Assembly: GCF_010730955.1 (NCBI RefSeq)
Contig: NZ_AP022577.1
Span: 2,232,001 to 2,296,000 of the forward strand
Direction: 5' to 3'
DNA length: 64,000 nt
From: Mycolicibacterium aubagnense
GTDB lineage: Bacteria; Actinomycetota; Actinomycetes; Mycobacteriales; Mycobacteriaceae
Positions 18,297 to 33,409 of the stretch are shown here, one piece after another (positions within the stretch are counted from its first letter, which is position 1; every line of letters begins with the position of its first letter). The notes under the pieces are model-generated. The model made no database searches, was not told the DNA's origin, and saw only the letters and a list, made by a program, of their open reading frames with translations. Made by a program: the position numbers and the translations under genes.

Positions 18297-19016
18297 CTAC
18301 TGCGGGACCTTGTCCAGCATGGCGTTCTGGATGGCCGTCGCCGCGCCCGCCGAATCGGCCGAACACACCAAGTTGTCGACGACGACGCGATTTCTGGCCG
18401 CCATCGTCCGCGTGCATTGGATCCCCGGCCCCACCACGGCCTGCATCGACAACGCGTCGGGCTTGACCTGAAGCGCCTGGTTGTGTTGGGCGCCAGACTG
18501 ATCGGCGACCTTCAGTACCACGTCGCTATTGGCGCACTGCTGCCACACAGCCTGCTGCGCGCCGATCCAGGCACGCGCCGCGCCGGGATCAGGAAACCCG
18601 ACAGCACCCTCACTCACCTGCGCCCCCGGCGATGCCGTGCTGGTGTAGTTGACGTAATACATGCCGATCTGCCCGCTGCCGTCGAGTGCTGCGTGCAAGC
18701 CGTTGGTGGCGACGACACTGCACTGGGGTGGGGTGAACGTCATGCTCAAACCAACGCCCGCGTGCCGCCACGTCGCGGTCTTGACCAGACTCGGGTCGTT
18801 CGTGATACGCCGGAGCTCGTCGACACCCAAGGTGACGGCCTGCAGGTCCGGACCCGGAGCTGGCGCCGCGACCGCGCTGGTGGTCGACGGCGTGACGGTC
18901 TGTGGCGCGGCTGCGGGACTGCCGCCGACGGACGTCGTGCACGACGTCAGCAGAGCGACGGCGACACCGAGCGCCAAAGTCATTGGTACGCAAGGCTTTA
19001 CTGAGACGGTCGTCAT
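18297..19016 (-). CDS. PknH-sensor-like lipoprotein
   Basis: 239 residues, lipoprotein signal with lipobox LTSC (about residues 23-26), a Pro/Ala/Thr linker, then a PknH-like extracellular sensor domain: LRRITNDPSL, PPQCSVVATNGLHAAL, VSEGAVGFPDPGAARAWIGAQQAVWQQC, QALQVKPDALSMQAVV, RNRVVVDNLVC. Paired cysteines (QCS... QQC, IQC... LVC) match the two disulfides of that fold. It overlaps the upstream paralogue by 4 bases (ATGA). Surface binding or sensing is possible; there is no kinase part. Convergent with the polyketide operon, 8 bases apart. Confidence 0.82.
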   Translation of the reverse strand: MTTVSVKPCVPMTLALGVAVALLTSCTTSVGGSPAAAPQTVTPSTTSAVAAPAPGPDLQAVTLGVDELRRITNDPSLVKTATWRHAGVGLSMTFTPPQCSVVATNGLHAALDGSGQIGMYYVNYTSTASPGAQVSEGAVGFPDPGAARAWIGAQQAVWQQCANSDVVLKVADQSGAQHNQALQVKPDALSMQAVVGPGIQCTRTMAARNRVVVDNLVCSADSAGAATAIQNAMLDKVPQ

Positions 19017-19768
19017 GCCGGCACCTTCCCGGCGATGAGGTTGACCAGCGCCGCCGCAGTGGCGCCGACCACGGCGGGGTCACCGCCGCACACCGTCACG
19101 TCGATGACCAGATTGCTACGGGAACTGATACCGCGGCCGCAGTTGCCGCCGGGCTCGGGAGGCACGGTGCGGTTGTTGACCAGAGTCTGTACATCACCCG
19201 CGGCAGCCGGGGCGCCGATCACATACGTGGCCGGCGGCACCGTCTTGACCTGGACCGACTTACCCGAGCACCCCTGCCACCCCTTCGTGGTCGCGGTCAC
19301 CTGGTCCCGGGCGTCTTGAGCTGTCTCATAAAGAATCGCCGACGTGATGGCCGAGAAGCGGGCGGAACCGTCGGCCGGCGCATAGTCCTGGGTACGTACC
19401 AGCACGACGGGACTCTCCGAGTACGGCTGGATGGCTGCATCGGCGACCGCCCCCACACATGTCATGTCCGATACGTAATCGTCGGGCAGCAGCGACAGGG
19501 AATCATGGCTTTCGCTGATGCCGAGATTGGGCACATTGACCGTGGCACTCACCTGATTCGCTTCCGGCATCAGGCCTTTGAGCTGGTCCATCTGCACCAG
19601 CGGTCCGGGTGGCGGCGGTGGCGACGGCGGTGCCGCCACGCTCGCGCTCACCGGAGTGCTCGACGCTGACGTGGACGTCGTCGTCTGTGAGTTGCTGGTG
19701 CTGTCGGAGCCGCAGCCCGCCGTCGATCCCACCAGAACGACAGCGGCCATGACGATATGCAGTCGCAA
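19013..19768 (-). CDS. PknH-sensor-like lipoprotein
   Basis: 251 residues from a TTG at 19768, which has GGGGGAGGGGA 5 bases upstream; ATG at 19750 is the alternative. Lipobox STAGC (about residues 15-19), a Ser/Thr-rich then Pro-rich linker, then a sensor domain related to its downstream neighbour: MPEANQVSATVNVP, MTCVGAVADAAIQPYSESP, ILYETAQDARDQVTATTKGWQGC, NLVIDVTVCGGD. Four cysteines as in PknH-like domains. The two lipoproteins form a coupled pair after the rpoC terminator, so they need their own promoter or leak-through transcription. Confidence 0.8.
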   Translation of the reverse strand: MRLHIVMAAVVLVGSTAGCGSDSTSNSQTTTSTSASSTPVSASVAAPPSPPPPPGPLVQMDQLKGLMPEANQVSATVNVPNLGISESHDSLSLLPDDYVSDMTCVGAVADAAIQPYSESPVVLVRTQDYAPADGSARFSAITSAILYETAQDARDQVTATTKGWQGCSGKSVQVKTVPPATYVIGAPAAAGDVQTLVNNRTVPPEPGGNCGRGISSRSNLVIDVTVCGGDPAVVGATAAALVNLIAGKVPA

Positions 19769-19812
19769 AATAGTCCCCTCCCCCAAGGGACAGTCTCGCA
19801 CGAGAACGCAAA

Positions 19813-19841
19813 CGTCCCCGACACCAGAAGTGTCGGGGACG
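19813..19841 (-). terminator. terminator of the rpoBC operon
   Basis: Perfect 12-bp stem (19813-19824 with 19830-19841) around a 5-base loop, 38 bases after the rpoC stop on the minus strand, followed by a short T-containing tract (TTTGCGTT). Confidence 0.85.
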
Positions 19842-19878
19842 TTCACGAGCCGGCGGGGAAAGCTCCCCGCGTCACGAC

Positions 19879-23835
<3,957 letters not shown>

Positions 23836-23890
23836 GTAACTCCCTTTCCCCTTTCGGGATTAGATAACTATCAATCAAACGGCGAGAGGA

Positions 23891-27409
<3,519 letters not shown>

Positions 27410-27599
27410 CTGATGCGACCATTTCGGGGCCGGTCGAAACCGGTCCGAATTGCCGCTGTATCTGCTTCGGTCCGGCTGGCGTTCTCACAGTCCGGGCCTT
27501 ACAAGACACAAAGCACGCGTCTAGATCACTGAGCAACGCTCAGGCTAGAAGGTGTCAGGTGCGGGTGAGGTGGGCAGGATGCAGCCAGCGCAACGTCCA

Positions 27600-27628
27600 A
27601 CATTAGCGTAGGACGGCGCATTCCTCAA
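27600..27628 (-). promoter_or_regulatory. SigA-type promoter of rpoBC
   Basis: Minus strand TTGAGG (27623-27628), 17-base spacer, TAATGT (27600-27605). The spacing is ideal and the -10 matches TANNNT. Predicted start near 27592. Confidence 0.55.
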
Positions 27629-27894
27629 CCACGGCATGTTTGAAGAGAGTTCTAACGGATAACGCTGGCTGGCGTCTGAACCCATTAACAAAACCCTCGA
27701 ATACATGCTGCCCAACAGATTGGCCCGTTTGCGGGCGTCAGTCAAGACTTGCCACGGTGTTTGGTGTGGAGTTTTGCCGGCAAATGGCGAACCGGGGCGC
27801 TCACATCGTGACGCAGCAGGTCCCGCGGCGCCAGTCGCACGCCCTCTCAGGCGGGCGTACGGTGACCAAGATCACCGACTCCCCCGCCGACGAA

Positions 27895-27927
27895 ATCGCG
27901 CCCGGGCTGATTCAGCCCGGGCGCGAT
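27895..27927 (-). terminator. terminator of mkl
   Basis: 15-bp perfect stem (27895-27909 with 27913-27927) with a 3-base loop, 18 bases after the mkl stop, followed by TTTCG on the minus strand. Confidence 0.8.
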
Positions 27928-27944
27928 CGTCGACGTGCTGCGGA

Positions 27945-28970
27945 TCAGGCCCGCGGAATCTGGGCGGTCACCGGGTCGTCGGCACCGCGGCCGCTCTTGT
28001 TGAGGTCCTCCAGGATGGCGGCCTGCGCGGCGGGCGGCAGGGTGTGCAGGATCGAACGCACGCGAGCCTGGCGACGCGCCACCGCCTGGCGCACCGGCAT
28101 CCCCGGGGTCACCTCGATCTGCGGCGGCACGCCCTCGACCTCCTCGACACCACCATCGGCGTGACCGGCATCGATCGCCGCCGCCTCCGCGGCGGCGGTC
28201 GCGGCGTCCTTCTCCTCGGACATACCAATGGGGCCGATACGACGACCGTTGAGGAACTGCTTGACCGCCGGCTCCTCACTGGTCAGCAGCACCTCGCGGG
28301 GGCCGAACATGACCAGGTGCTTGCGGTAGAGCATGCCGATGTTGTCCGGCACCGTACGCACCACGTTGATGTTGTGCGTCACGATCAAGATGGTCGCGTC
28401 GATCTGGGCGTTGATGTCGATCAACAACTGCGACAGATAGGCGGTACGCACCGGGTCCAGACCCGAGTCCGGCTCGTCGACCAGGATGATCTTGGGGTCG
28501 AGCACCAGTGCGCGGGCCAGGCCGGCACGCTTGCGCATACCACCGGAGATTTCGCCCGGGAACTTGTGACCGTCGTTGGGCATACCCACGATGTCCAGCT
28601 TTTCCATGACGATCTTGCGGATCTCGGACTCGGACTTCTTGGTGTGCTCGCGCAGCGGGAAAGCCGTGTTGTCGTAGATGTTCATCGAGCCGAACAGCGC
28701 GCCGTCCTGGAACAGCACACCGAACAGGGTGCGGATCTCGTAGAGCTCCTTGGCCGAGCACTCGATGATGTTGGTGCCGTCGATGACAATGGAGCCGCGC
28801 TCGGGGCGCAGCAAACCGATCAGGGACTTCAGGAACACCGACTTACCGGTACCGGACGGACCCAGCATGACGCTGACCTCACCGGCGGGGATGGTCAAAG
28901 TGACGTCTTCCCAGATCTTCGACGACCCGAAGGACTTGCTCAGTCCCGTCACGTCGATTTGGACGCCCAT
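27945..28970 (-). CDS. mkl: Mce transport ATPase Mkl (MceG)
   Basis: ABC ATPase that energises Mce lipid/cholesterol importers. 341 residues from ATG 28970 (GAAGGG 7 bases upstream; MGVQIDVTGLSKSFG aligns with the Mkl domain start), rather than the ATG at 29003 without a binding site. Walker A GPSGTGKSVFLK, signature EISGGMRKRAGLARALVLDP, Walker B IILVDEPDSGLDP, H-loop VTHN. The C-terminal tail (GRRIGPIGMSEEKD... VEGVPPQI... PVRQAVARRQARVRSILHTLP) is the Mkl-specific extension. In M. tuberculosis the gene (Rv0655) is separated from rplL by two genes that are missing here. Confidence 0.95.
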   Translation of the reverse strand: MGVQIDVTGLSKSFGSSKIWEDVTLTIPAGEVSVMLGPSGTGKSVFLKSLIGLLRPERGSIVIDGTNIIECSAKELYEIRTLFGVLFQDGALFGSMNIYDNTAFPLREHTKKSESEIRKIVMEKLDIVGMPNDGHKFPGEISGGMRKRAGLARALVLDPKIILVDEPDSGLDPVRTAYLSQLLIDINAQIDATILIVTHNINVVRTVPDNIGMLYRKHLVMFGPREVLLTSEEPAVKQFLNGRRIGPIGMSEEKDAATAAAEAAAIDAGHADGGVEEVEGVPPQIEVTPGMPVRQAVARRQARVRSILHTLPPAAQAAILEDLNKSGRGADDPVTAQIPRA

Positions 28971-29029
28971 ATGAGATCCCTTCCGCCAGCGCTCGCGCGC
29001 CATCTGCTGCCCTGCCTGTGGCTTGAGTC

Positions 29030-29035
29030 ACTGTA
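29030..29035 (-). promoter_or_regulatory. possible -10 element upstream of mkl
   Basis: TACAGT on the minus strand, a good TANNNT match, about 60 bases before the mkl start; no convincing -35. Tentative. Confidence 0.3.
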
Positions 29036-29178
29036 GCGCATCGATCGCGAGCCGATACACCTTGTTCCAACTATCGGACGGCCCGGCCAGAAGTCACTCT
29101 GATGGACACTGAGGCAACTACGCCATGGTCCCCGAAGGGGTCAGAAATGCCCCGATTTATAACCTCTGAAAAGCGAAA

Positions 29179-29209
29179 TCCCCCGGAGTCCGCAGTGGAC
29201 TCCGGGGGA
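29179..29209 (-). terminator. terminator of rplJ-rplL
   Basis: Perfect 13-bp stem (29179-29191 with 29197-29209), 5-base loop, then TTTCGCTTTTC on the minus strand, 21 bases after the rplL stop. Confidence 0.9.
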
Positions 29210-29229
29210 AAACGTCAGTTCTGGCGAAC

Positions 29230-29616
29230 TTACTTGACGGACACCGAAGCGCCGGCAGCCTCGAGCTTGGCCTTGGCGTCCTCGGCGGCCTCCTTCGAGA
29301 CCTTCTCCAGCAGCGGCTTGGGGGCGCCGTCGACCAGGTCCTTGGCTTCCTTCAGGCCCAGGCCGGAAACGATCTCGCGGACGACCTTGATGACGCCGAT
29401 CTTCTTGTCGCCGGCACCCTCGAGGATGACGTCGAACTCGGACTGCTCTTCAGCAGCCTCGGCGGGAGCAGCAGCGCCACCAACGGCGGCAACGGCGACC
29501 GGAGCAGCAGCGGTGACGTCGAAGGTCTCCTCGAACTGCTTCACGAACTCCGAGAGCTCCAGCAGGGTCATTTCCTTGAACGCGTCGAGCAGTTCTTCGG
29601 TGGACAGCTTGGCCAT
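29230..29616 (-). CDS. rplL: 50S ribosomal protein L7/L12
   Basis: 128 residues, stalk protein that recruits translation factors. N-terminal dimerisation helix ([24 protein letters not shown]), Ala/Val-rich hinge (about residues 34-58), C-terminal factor-binding domain ([33 protein letters not shown]). 45 bases after rplJ. Standard length. Confidence 0.99.
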   Translation of the reverse strand: MAKLSTEELLDAFKEMTLLELSEFVKQFEETFDVTAAAPVAVAAVGGAAAPAEAAEEQSEFDVILEGAGDKKIGVIKVVREIVSGLGLKEAKDLVDGAPKPLLEKVSKEAAEDAKAKLEAAGASVSVK

Positions 29617-29661
29617 GTGAATGGTCCTTCCTTAGTTCTTTATTAGTGGTTGTGGGGTGGG

Positions 29662-30192
29662 TCAGGCGGCCGAGTCTTCGGCGGCCTTCTTGTCCTGCAG
29701 AGCGGCCGCCAGGCGGGCAACCTGGGACGCGGGCGCAACGAACAGCGCCGCGGCCTGGGACTGCTTCGCCTTGAGGGCGCCGGCCAGCTTGGACAGCAGC
29801 ACTTCGCGCGACTCGAGGTCGGCGATCTTCTCGACCTGGGCCACGGACAGCGCAGCGCCGTCCATGTAGCCGCCCTTGATGACGAGCTGCTTGTGATCCT
29901 TCGCGAACTTCTTGAGTGCCTTCGCGGCATCGACCGGCTCGCCGGTGATGAACGCGATGGCGGTCGGACCTGCGAACAGGTCGTCGAGGCCTTCGATCCC
30001 GGCCTCCGAGGCGGCGCGCTTGACCAGGGTGTTCTTGGCGACCGTGTAGGTCGTCGAGGCACCAAGGGAGCGACGCAGCTCGGCGAGATTGGCAACCGTC
30101 AGACCGCGGTACTCGGTCACGACAGTGGCCGTCGAGGCCTTGAACTGTTCGGCGATGTCAGCGACCGCAGTGGCTTTATCAGCCGTGGCCAT
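29662..30192 (-). CDS. rplJ: 50S ribosomal protein L10
   Basis: 176 residues; binds 23S rRNA and carries L7/L12 dimers on its C-terminal helix ([22 protein letters not shown]). N-terminal [19 protein letters not shown] is typical. It ends with [11 protein letters not shown]. The start has AAGGAGG 6 bases upstream. The long leader upstream holds a terminator-like hairpin and probably binds L10(L12)4 for autogenous control. Confidence 0.98.
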   Translation of the reverse strand: MATADKATAVADIAEQFKASTATVVTEYRGLTVANLAELRRSLGASTTYTVAKNTLVKRAASEAGIEGLDDLFAGPTAIAFITGEPVDAAKALKKFAKDHKQLVIKGGYMDGAALSVAQVEKIADLESREVLLSKLAGALKAKQSQAAALFVAPASQVARLAAALQDKKAAEDSAA

Positions 30193-30431
30193 ACATGCCT
30201 CCTTGTGGTGTATTCATCGGCCCACTGGAGACTGCCGGGGATTCGGCTTCGATCAAGGTCAGAAATGCAAAGCGCCCCGACACAGAAAGGTCGGGGCGCG
30301 CAGAATAAAAACTCTGAAAACCTCGTCCTCCTGCGTGGGCCGCCCGGAAAATCCGGAACCTTCAACCGATTTCCGAGCTACTTGCTCTTCGCGCAAGCGG
30401 CTCATCGGTGACCGACGGTCTTCGGTGGAAC
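30193..30431 (-). promoter_or_regulatory. rplJ leader, probable L10 autoregulatory RNA with attenuator hairpin
   Basis: The predicted transcript start (near 30431) gives a leader of about 240 bases. It has a GC-rich central part containing CCCACGCAGGAGGACGAGG (the GCAGGAG motif is often seen in L10 leaders), then a 10-bp perfect hairpin (30272-30281 with 30290-30299) followed by TTTGCATTT. A terminator-like hairpin between promoter and rplJ is the layout of an attenuated ribosomal leader. It could alternatively be a late terminator for the ATP-grasp gene. Confidence 0.55.
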
Positions 30432-30437
30432 TGGATC

Positions 30438-30467
30438 AGAGTAGCCGATGGCCTGCCGATCAGCCAA
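30438..30467 (-). promoter_or_regulatory. candidate SigA promoter of rplJ-rplL
   Basis: Minus strand TTGGCT (30462-30467), 18-base spacer, TACTCT (30438-30443). It lies just after the stop of the ATP-grasp gene, upstream of the leader hairpin. Confidence 0.45.
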
Positions 30468-30484
30468 AACGGCGACTCTGCGCA

Positions 30485-31381
30485 TCACGGCCGGCCGGGC
30501 CGAACCTCATCCGGCGCCGGCAGCTGCCACTGCCGGCCTTGCTCGAGGTCGAAGCTCATCGGTTGGTATCGCAGCATGCCGGTGCCCGGGTACGGGGTGT
30601 ACTCGCCGAACCAGACGTCGCCGTCGACGGCGTAGAGGTCGACGCGGACGAAGTCCCAGTCGGTGCCCAGCACGCTCGCGATCTCCAGCATCTTGTCCAG
30701 TTCGAGCGGCCGCTCCTCGACGGCGATCGGGTGGATGCGCCAGCGCACGGGCAACGGGCGCCAGTCGACGTCCAGGAAGGTGGTGGTCTGCTTCTTGTCG
30801 AAGCGGCCGCGGTTCACCTGGATCAGTTCGACCCGGCCACCAAAGACGAAGAACTTGTAGTCGACGGGCGGCCGGCCGTCCGGGGTGGGGATGCGTTCCT
30901 CGAGAAGGAGCAGTGGGCGGGCTTGGCTGTATCCCCACTCGCCGAGTTCCAGCGGCGTGCGCTCGAACCAGCGCTCGGTCCGGTTCCGCAGACTCTGCAG
31001 GTCGGTGTGCGCATCGGGGCCGAACAGCGCGTGCCCGCTGCTGTGGTTCGGTTTGAGGACCCACGGTGGCAGCGTCGTCAGCTCCGGGGCCTCCCGCAGG
31101 TCGGTACCGGACCAGTACGTGGCGGGGATGCGCAGATTGGCGCCCGGATAGGCCGCGCGGGCCATCTCCTTCATCCACATCTTGTCGCAGGCCTTGACGA
31201 TCCGGTCCCGCCGATCGTTGAAGATGCGCCAGTTCACCTTCTCGTTGAAGGTCGCCGGCTCGCTGAAGTTGCCCCATCGCCGGATCATGAAGAGATAGAG
31301 CATCTTCCGCATCACCAGCAGTGGGATCAGCGCGACGAGGCGGCGGCGTACGGCGGCCGACCACTTGTCCAGCCGCATCAC
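30485..31381 (-). CDS. TupA-like ATP-grasp amidoligase
   Basis: 298 residues, ATP-grasp ligase of the TupA/teichuronopeptide type. Basic, hydrophobic N-terminus (RRRLVALIPLLVMRKMLYLF) could touch the membrane. ATP-grasp motifs: WVLKPNHSSGHALF (phosphate loop), VDYKFFVFGGRVELIQVNRGR (lysine and base-binding strand), VRVDLYAVDGDVWFGEYTPYPGTG (metal-binding D and E). Such enzymes form amide bonds, often between an amino acid or peptide and a sugar polymer. Its ATG overlaps the stop of the formyltransferase (ATGA), so the two are cotranscribed behind an iron box. The substrate is unknown; a link to siderophore or cell-wall polysaccharide modification is inference. Confidence 0.8.
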   Translation of the reverse strand: MMRLDKWSAAVRRRLVALIPLLVMRKMLYLFMIRRWGNFSEPATFNEKVNWRIFNDRRDRIVKACDKMWMKEMARAAYPGANLRIPATYWSGTDLREAPELTTLPPWVLKPNHSSGHALFGPDAHTDLQSLRNRTERWFERTPLELGEWGYSQARPLLLLEERIPTPDGRPPVDYKFFVFGGRVELIQVNRGRFDKKQTTTFLDVDWRPLPVRWRIHPIAVEERPLELDKMLEIASVLGTDWDFVRVDLYAVDGDVWFGEYTPYPGTGMLRYQPMSFDLEQGRQWQLPAPDEVRPGRP

Positions 31382-32334
31382 ATCGCCCCGTCGAGTTCGG
31401 CCACACTGGTCAGGTAGCCGCCACGGCGGAAGAATGCGTCTCCGGCGTGTTCGGCACCGTCGGCCGTGCGTACGCGGGTGATCACCAGCGCCCGGTTCTG
31501 GCCGCGGTGCGCGCCCGGTCCGGACACCACGGCACCGCCGCCTTCCTGCACGATCACTCGGCCGGGCGATCCGCCGTACCGGATTTCGGAGACCTTGGAT
31601 TCGAGCACCTCGATCCGTTCACCGCGGTAGAAGGTGAACGCGCGCGGGTAGGGGTCCGAGAGCGCGCGGACGAGCCGTTCCAGGTCCTCCGCAGGCCAGC
31701 TCCAGTCGATCAGGCTGTCGCGCACGGAACGCTTGTGGAAGTAGGTCCGCTCCGACTTTTCTTGCGGCCGCCATTGCGCGGTACCCGTTTCCAGCGCGGT
31801 GAGCGCTTCGTCCAGTGCGCCCGGGATGAGGTCGATGCCGCGCATCACCAGCTCGGTGCCCGTGTCGGCGGGACCGATGGGCAGCGAGTGCTGGACCAGG
31901 ATGTCGCCGGCGTCGAGTTCGGAGTTCATGCGGTGGATGGTCAGCCCGATCTCGGATTCACCGCTGATCAGCGACCACAACACCGGCGAGAAACCGGTGC
32001 TCTTCGGCAGTAGGGAGTCGTGCATGTTCAGCGTCCCGTACGGCGGCAGGTCGTACAGCTCCTCCGTCATGCGCGTGTACCAGCTGTTGACGACGATGAC
32101 GTCGGGCTCTGATCGCTTGACCACGTCGATGGTCTCGTGGTCGGCCCGCATGGTCAGGTGGACCGGGATGCCGTGCGCCCGGGCGAGTTCCTCGACCGAA
32201 TCCGAGAAGATCGCCTTGTACGACTCCGTGCTGGTCGGATGCGTGACCACCATCGGCACGTCGTGTCCCAGATCGAGCAGCGCCTGCAGCGTCTTGACCC
32301 CCCACGTCTGGAAACCGAAGAAGACGACGCGCAT
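31378..32334 (-). CDS. FxbA-type N10-formyltetrahydrofolate-dependent formyltransferase
   Basis: 318 residues. Formyltransferase Rossmann domain with catalytic triad Asn103 and His105 (TLNMHDSLLP) and Asp141 (SELDAGDIL), then a C-terminal OB-like domain. The N-terminus MRVVFFGFQTWGVKTLQALL and the segment STGFSPVLWSLISGE differ from methionyl-tRNA formyltransferase and resemble FxbA, the hydroxyornithine formyltransferase of exochelin synthesis in M. smegmatis, as I remember it. An iron box lies 72 bases upstream. It is coupled to the ATP-grasp ligase and there is no peptide synthetase in the window, so the role may be siderophore-related elsewhere on the chromosome or sugar N-formylation. 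Confidence 0.8.
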   Translation of the reverse strand: MRVVFFGFQTWGVKTLQALLDLGHDVPMVVTHPTSTESYKAIFSDSVEELARAHGIPVHLTMRADHETIDVVKRSEPDVIVVNSWYTRMTEELYDLPPYGTLNMHDSLLPKSTGFSPVLWSLISGESEIGLTIHRMNSELDAGDILVQHSLPIGPADTGTELVMRGIDLIPGALDEALTALETGTAQWRPQEKSERTYFHKRSVRDSLIDWSWPAEDLERLVRALSDPYPRAFTFYRGERIEVLESKVSEIRYGGSPGRVIVQEGGGAVVSGPGAHRGQNRALVITRVRTADGAEHAGDAFFRRGGYLTSVAELDGAM

Positions 32335-32405
32335 GCCAAAACCTCACTAAGTCTGATTCTGCTGTCGATCGGAGCGATGTTCGCCGACCGGTTATCACAA
32401 TCAAC

Positions 32406-32424
32406 TTAGCTAAGTCTTACCTAA
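32406..32424. promoter_or_regulatory. IdeR iron box upstream of the formyltransferase operon
   Basis: TTAGCTAAGTCTTACCTAA matches 15 of 19 positions of the mycobacterial IdeR consensus TTAGGTTAGGCTAACCTAA. It is 72 bases upstream of the formyltransferase start and just downstream of the DUF1772 stop, so it should repress the formyltransferase/ATP-grasp operon when iron is plentiful. Confidence 0.7.
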
Positions 32425-32461
32425 ATTTGTGATCTACCTGTGAACGCGGGCCCGGGCCACG

Positions 32462-32899
32462 TCATCCGGCTAGCGCCACCACGACAAACACCGCGACCAG
32501 TACCGCAACCCGCAGCCAGTGCAGGTGGTCCCAGCGGCGGGCCAGTTCCCGACTGGTCGGCGCCTCGTCGGGACCGGCGCCCGCCCACGCCGCGACCCGG
32601 TTGTTGATCGGAACCAGCGCAGTCAGCGACAGGACCATCACCACGGCCATCAACACCACCGCGGCGATGGCGAGTGGCGCCGGCGCGAGTACCGCATCGA
32701 CGACCAGCAGCGCCGCCGCGGTGGCGTACCAGAACGGCATCACCGCGCCGAGGATCCGACTGCCGGCGGCACGCGCCTGGCGGTAGGCGTCGTCGGGCAG
32801 CTGTTCCAGAACCGGATTGGTGAATGCGGCGACGCCGAACTCGACGCCGACGAGCGTGCCGACGACGATCACCGTGAGAATCTGCGCAAGACGTTCCAT
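32462..32899 (-). CDS. DUF1772 membrane protein
   Basis: 145 residues from ATG 32899 (a longer frame to 32935 would run into the operator). Four hydrophobic helices and the family pattern: NPVLEQLPDDAYRQA, VPINNRVAAWAG, RWDHLHWLRV. DUF1772 proteins include anthrone-oxygenase-like members and are often small redox-linked membrane proteins; function here unknown. Divergent from an HxlR regulator that probably controls it through the palindrome at 32937-32958. Confidence 0.8.
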   Translation of the reverse strand: MERLAQILTVIVVGTLVGVEFGVAAFTNPVLEQLPDDAYRQARAAGSRILGAVMPFWYATAAALLVVDAVLAPAPLAIAAVVLMAVVMVLSLTALVPINNRVAAWAGAGPDEAPTSRELARRWDHLHWLRVAVLVAVFVVVALAG

Positions 32900-32936
32900 G
32901 GCATCGAGCCTGGTCACTATGCTGCCAAATAACAAG

Positions 32937-32958
32937 GTACTGACAAATTAGTCAGTAC
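32937..32958. promoter_or_regulatory. HxlR operator between DUF1772 and HxlR genes
   Basis: Perfect inverted repeat GTACTGAC-N6-GTCAGTAC in the 81-base divergent spacer. HxlR/DUF24 regulators typically bind such AC-GT palindromes with a 6-7 base centre. It would control both genes. Confidence 0.75.
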
Positions 32959-32980
32959 GTGAGCCAGTAGGAGCCCGGTC

Positions 32981-33409
32981 ATGGCGGTATCGAAGAAGGA
33001 GATCGGCGAGTGCCCCATCGACGCGGCGCTGTCCGTGGTCGACGGCCGCTGGAAAGGCACCATCCTGTGGCGACTCGCGGACGGGCCGATGCGCACCGCG
33101 GAGCTTCGCCGGAGCATTCCCGAGATCACGGAGCGCATGCTCATCCGCCATCTGCATGAACTGGTGGCCGACGGCATCATCGAACGCCACGACGCGGGCA
33201 CGGTGCCGCCGCGCGTGCACTATTCGATCTCCGAGTACGGCAAGACGCTGGGACCGGTGCTCGGCGCGCTGTGCGACTGGGGCCGAAAGGACATGGCGCG
33301 CCGCGCCGCTCAGGACCGCCACAACGCGGCGGCACCCACCAGTCCGGCGTCACCGCCGAGTTCGGCCGGCACCACCCGCAGGCCGCGCAGGAAACTCAAT
33401 CCGGCGTAG
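32981..33409 (+). CDS. HxlR/DUF24-family regulator
   Basis: 142-residue winged-helix regulator: CPIDAALSVVDGRWKGTILWRL, RTAELRRSIPEITERMLIRHLHELVADGIIERH, VHYSISEYGKTLGPVL. The conserved Cys11 near the N-terminus is the redox-sensing residue in several family members. The HxlR fold ends near residue 115; the last 30 residues are Pro/Thr/Arg-rich and antisense to the 3' end of the ROK kinase gene (100-base overlap). The tail is probably an unstructured read-on, not a second domain. Confidence 0.88.
   Translation: MAVSKKEIGECPIDAALSVVDGRWKGTILWRLADGPMRTAELRRSIPEITERMLIRHLHELVADGIIERHDAGTVPPRVHYSISEYGKTLGPVLGALCDWGRKDMARRAAQDRHNAAAPTSPASPPSSAGTTRRPRRKLNPA

Larger units (their letters stand above)
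27410..27944 (-). other. rpoB leader/promoter and mkl terminator region
   Basis: 535 bases without a gene between rpoB and mkl. It holds the rpoB promoter (27600-27628), an untranslated leader of about 185 bases, and the mkl terminator (27895-27927). Local base composition at 27600-27720 is clearly lower in G+C than the coding DNA, as expected for a regulatory region. Short open frames here show no homology or ribosome binding site. Confidence 0.7.
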
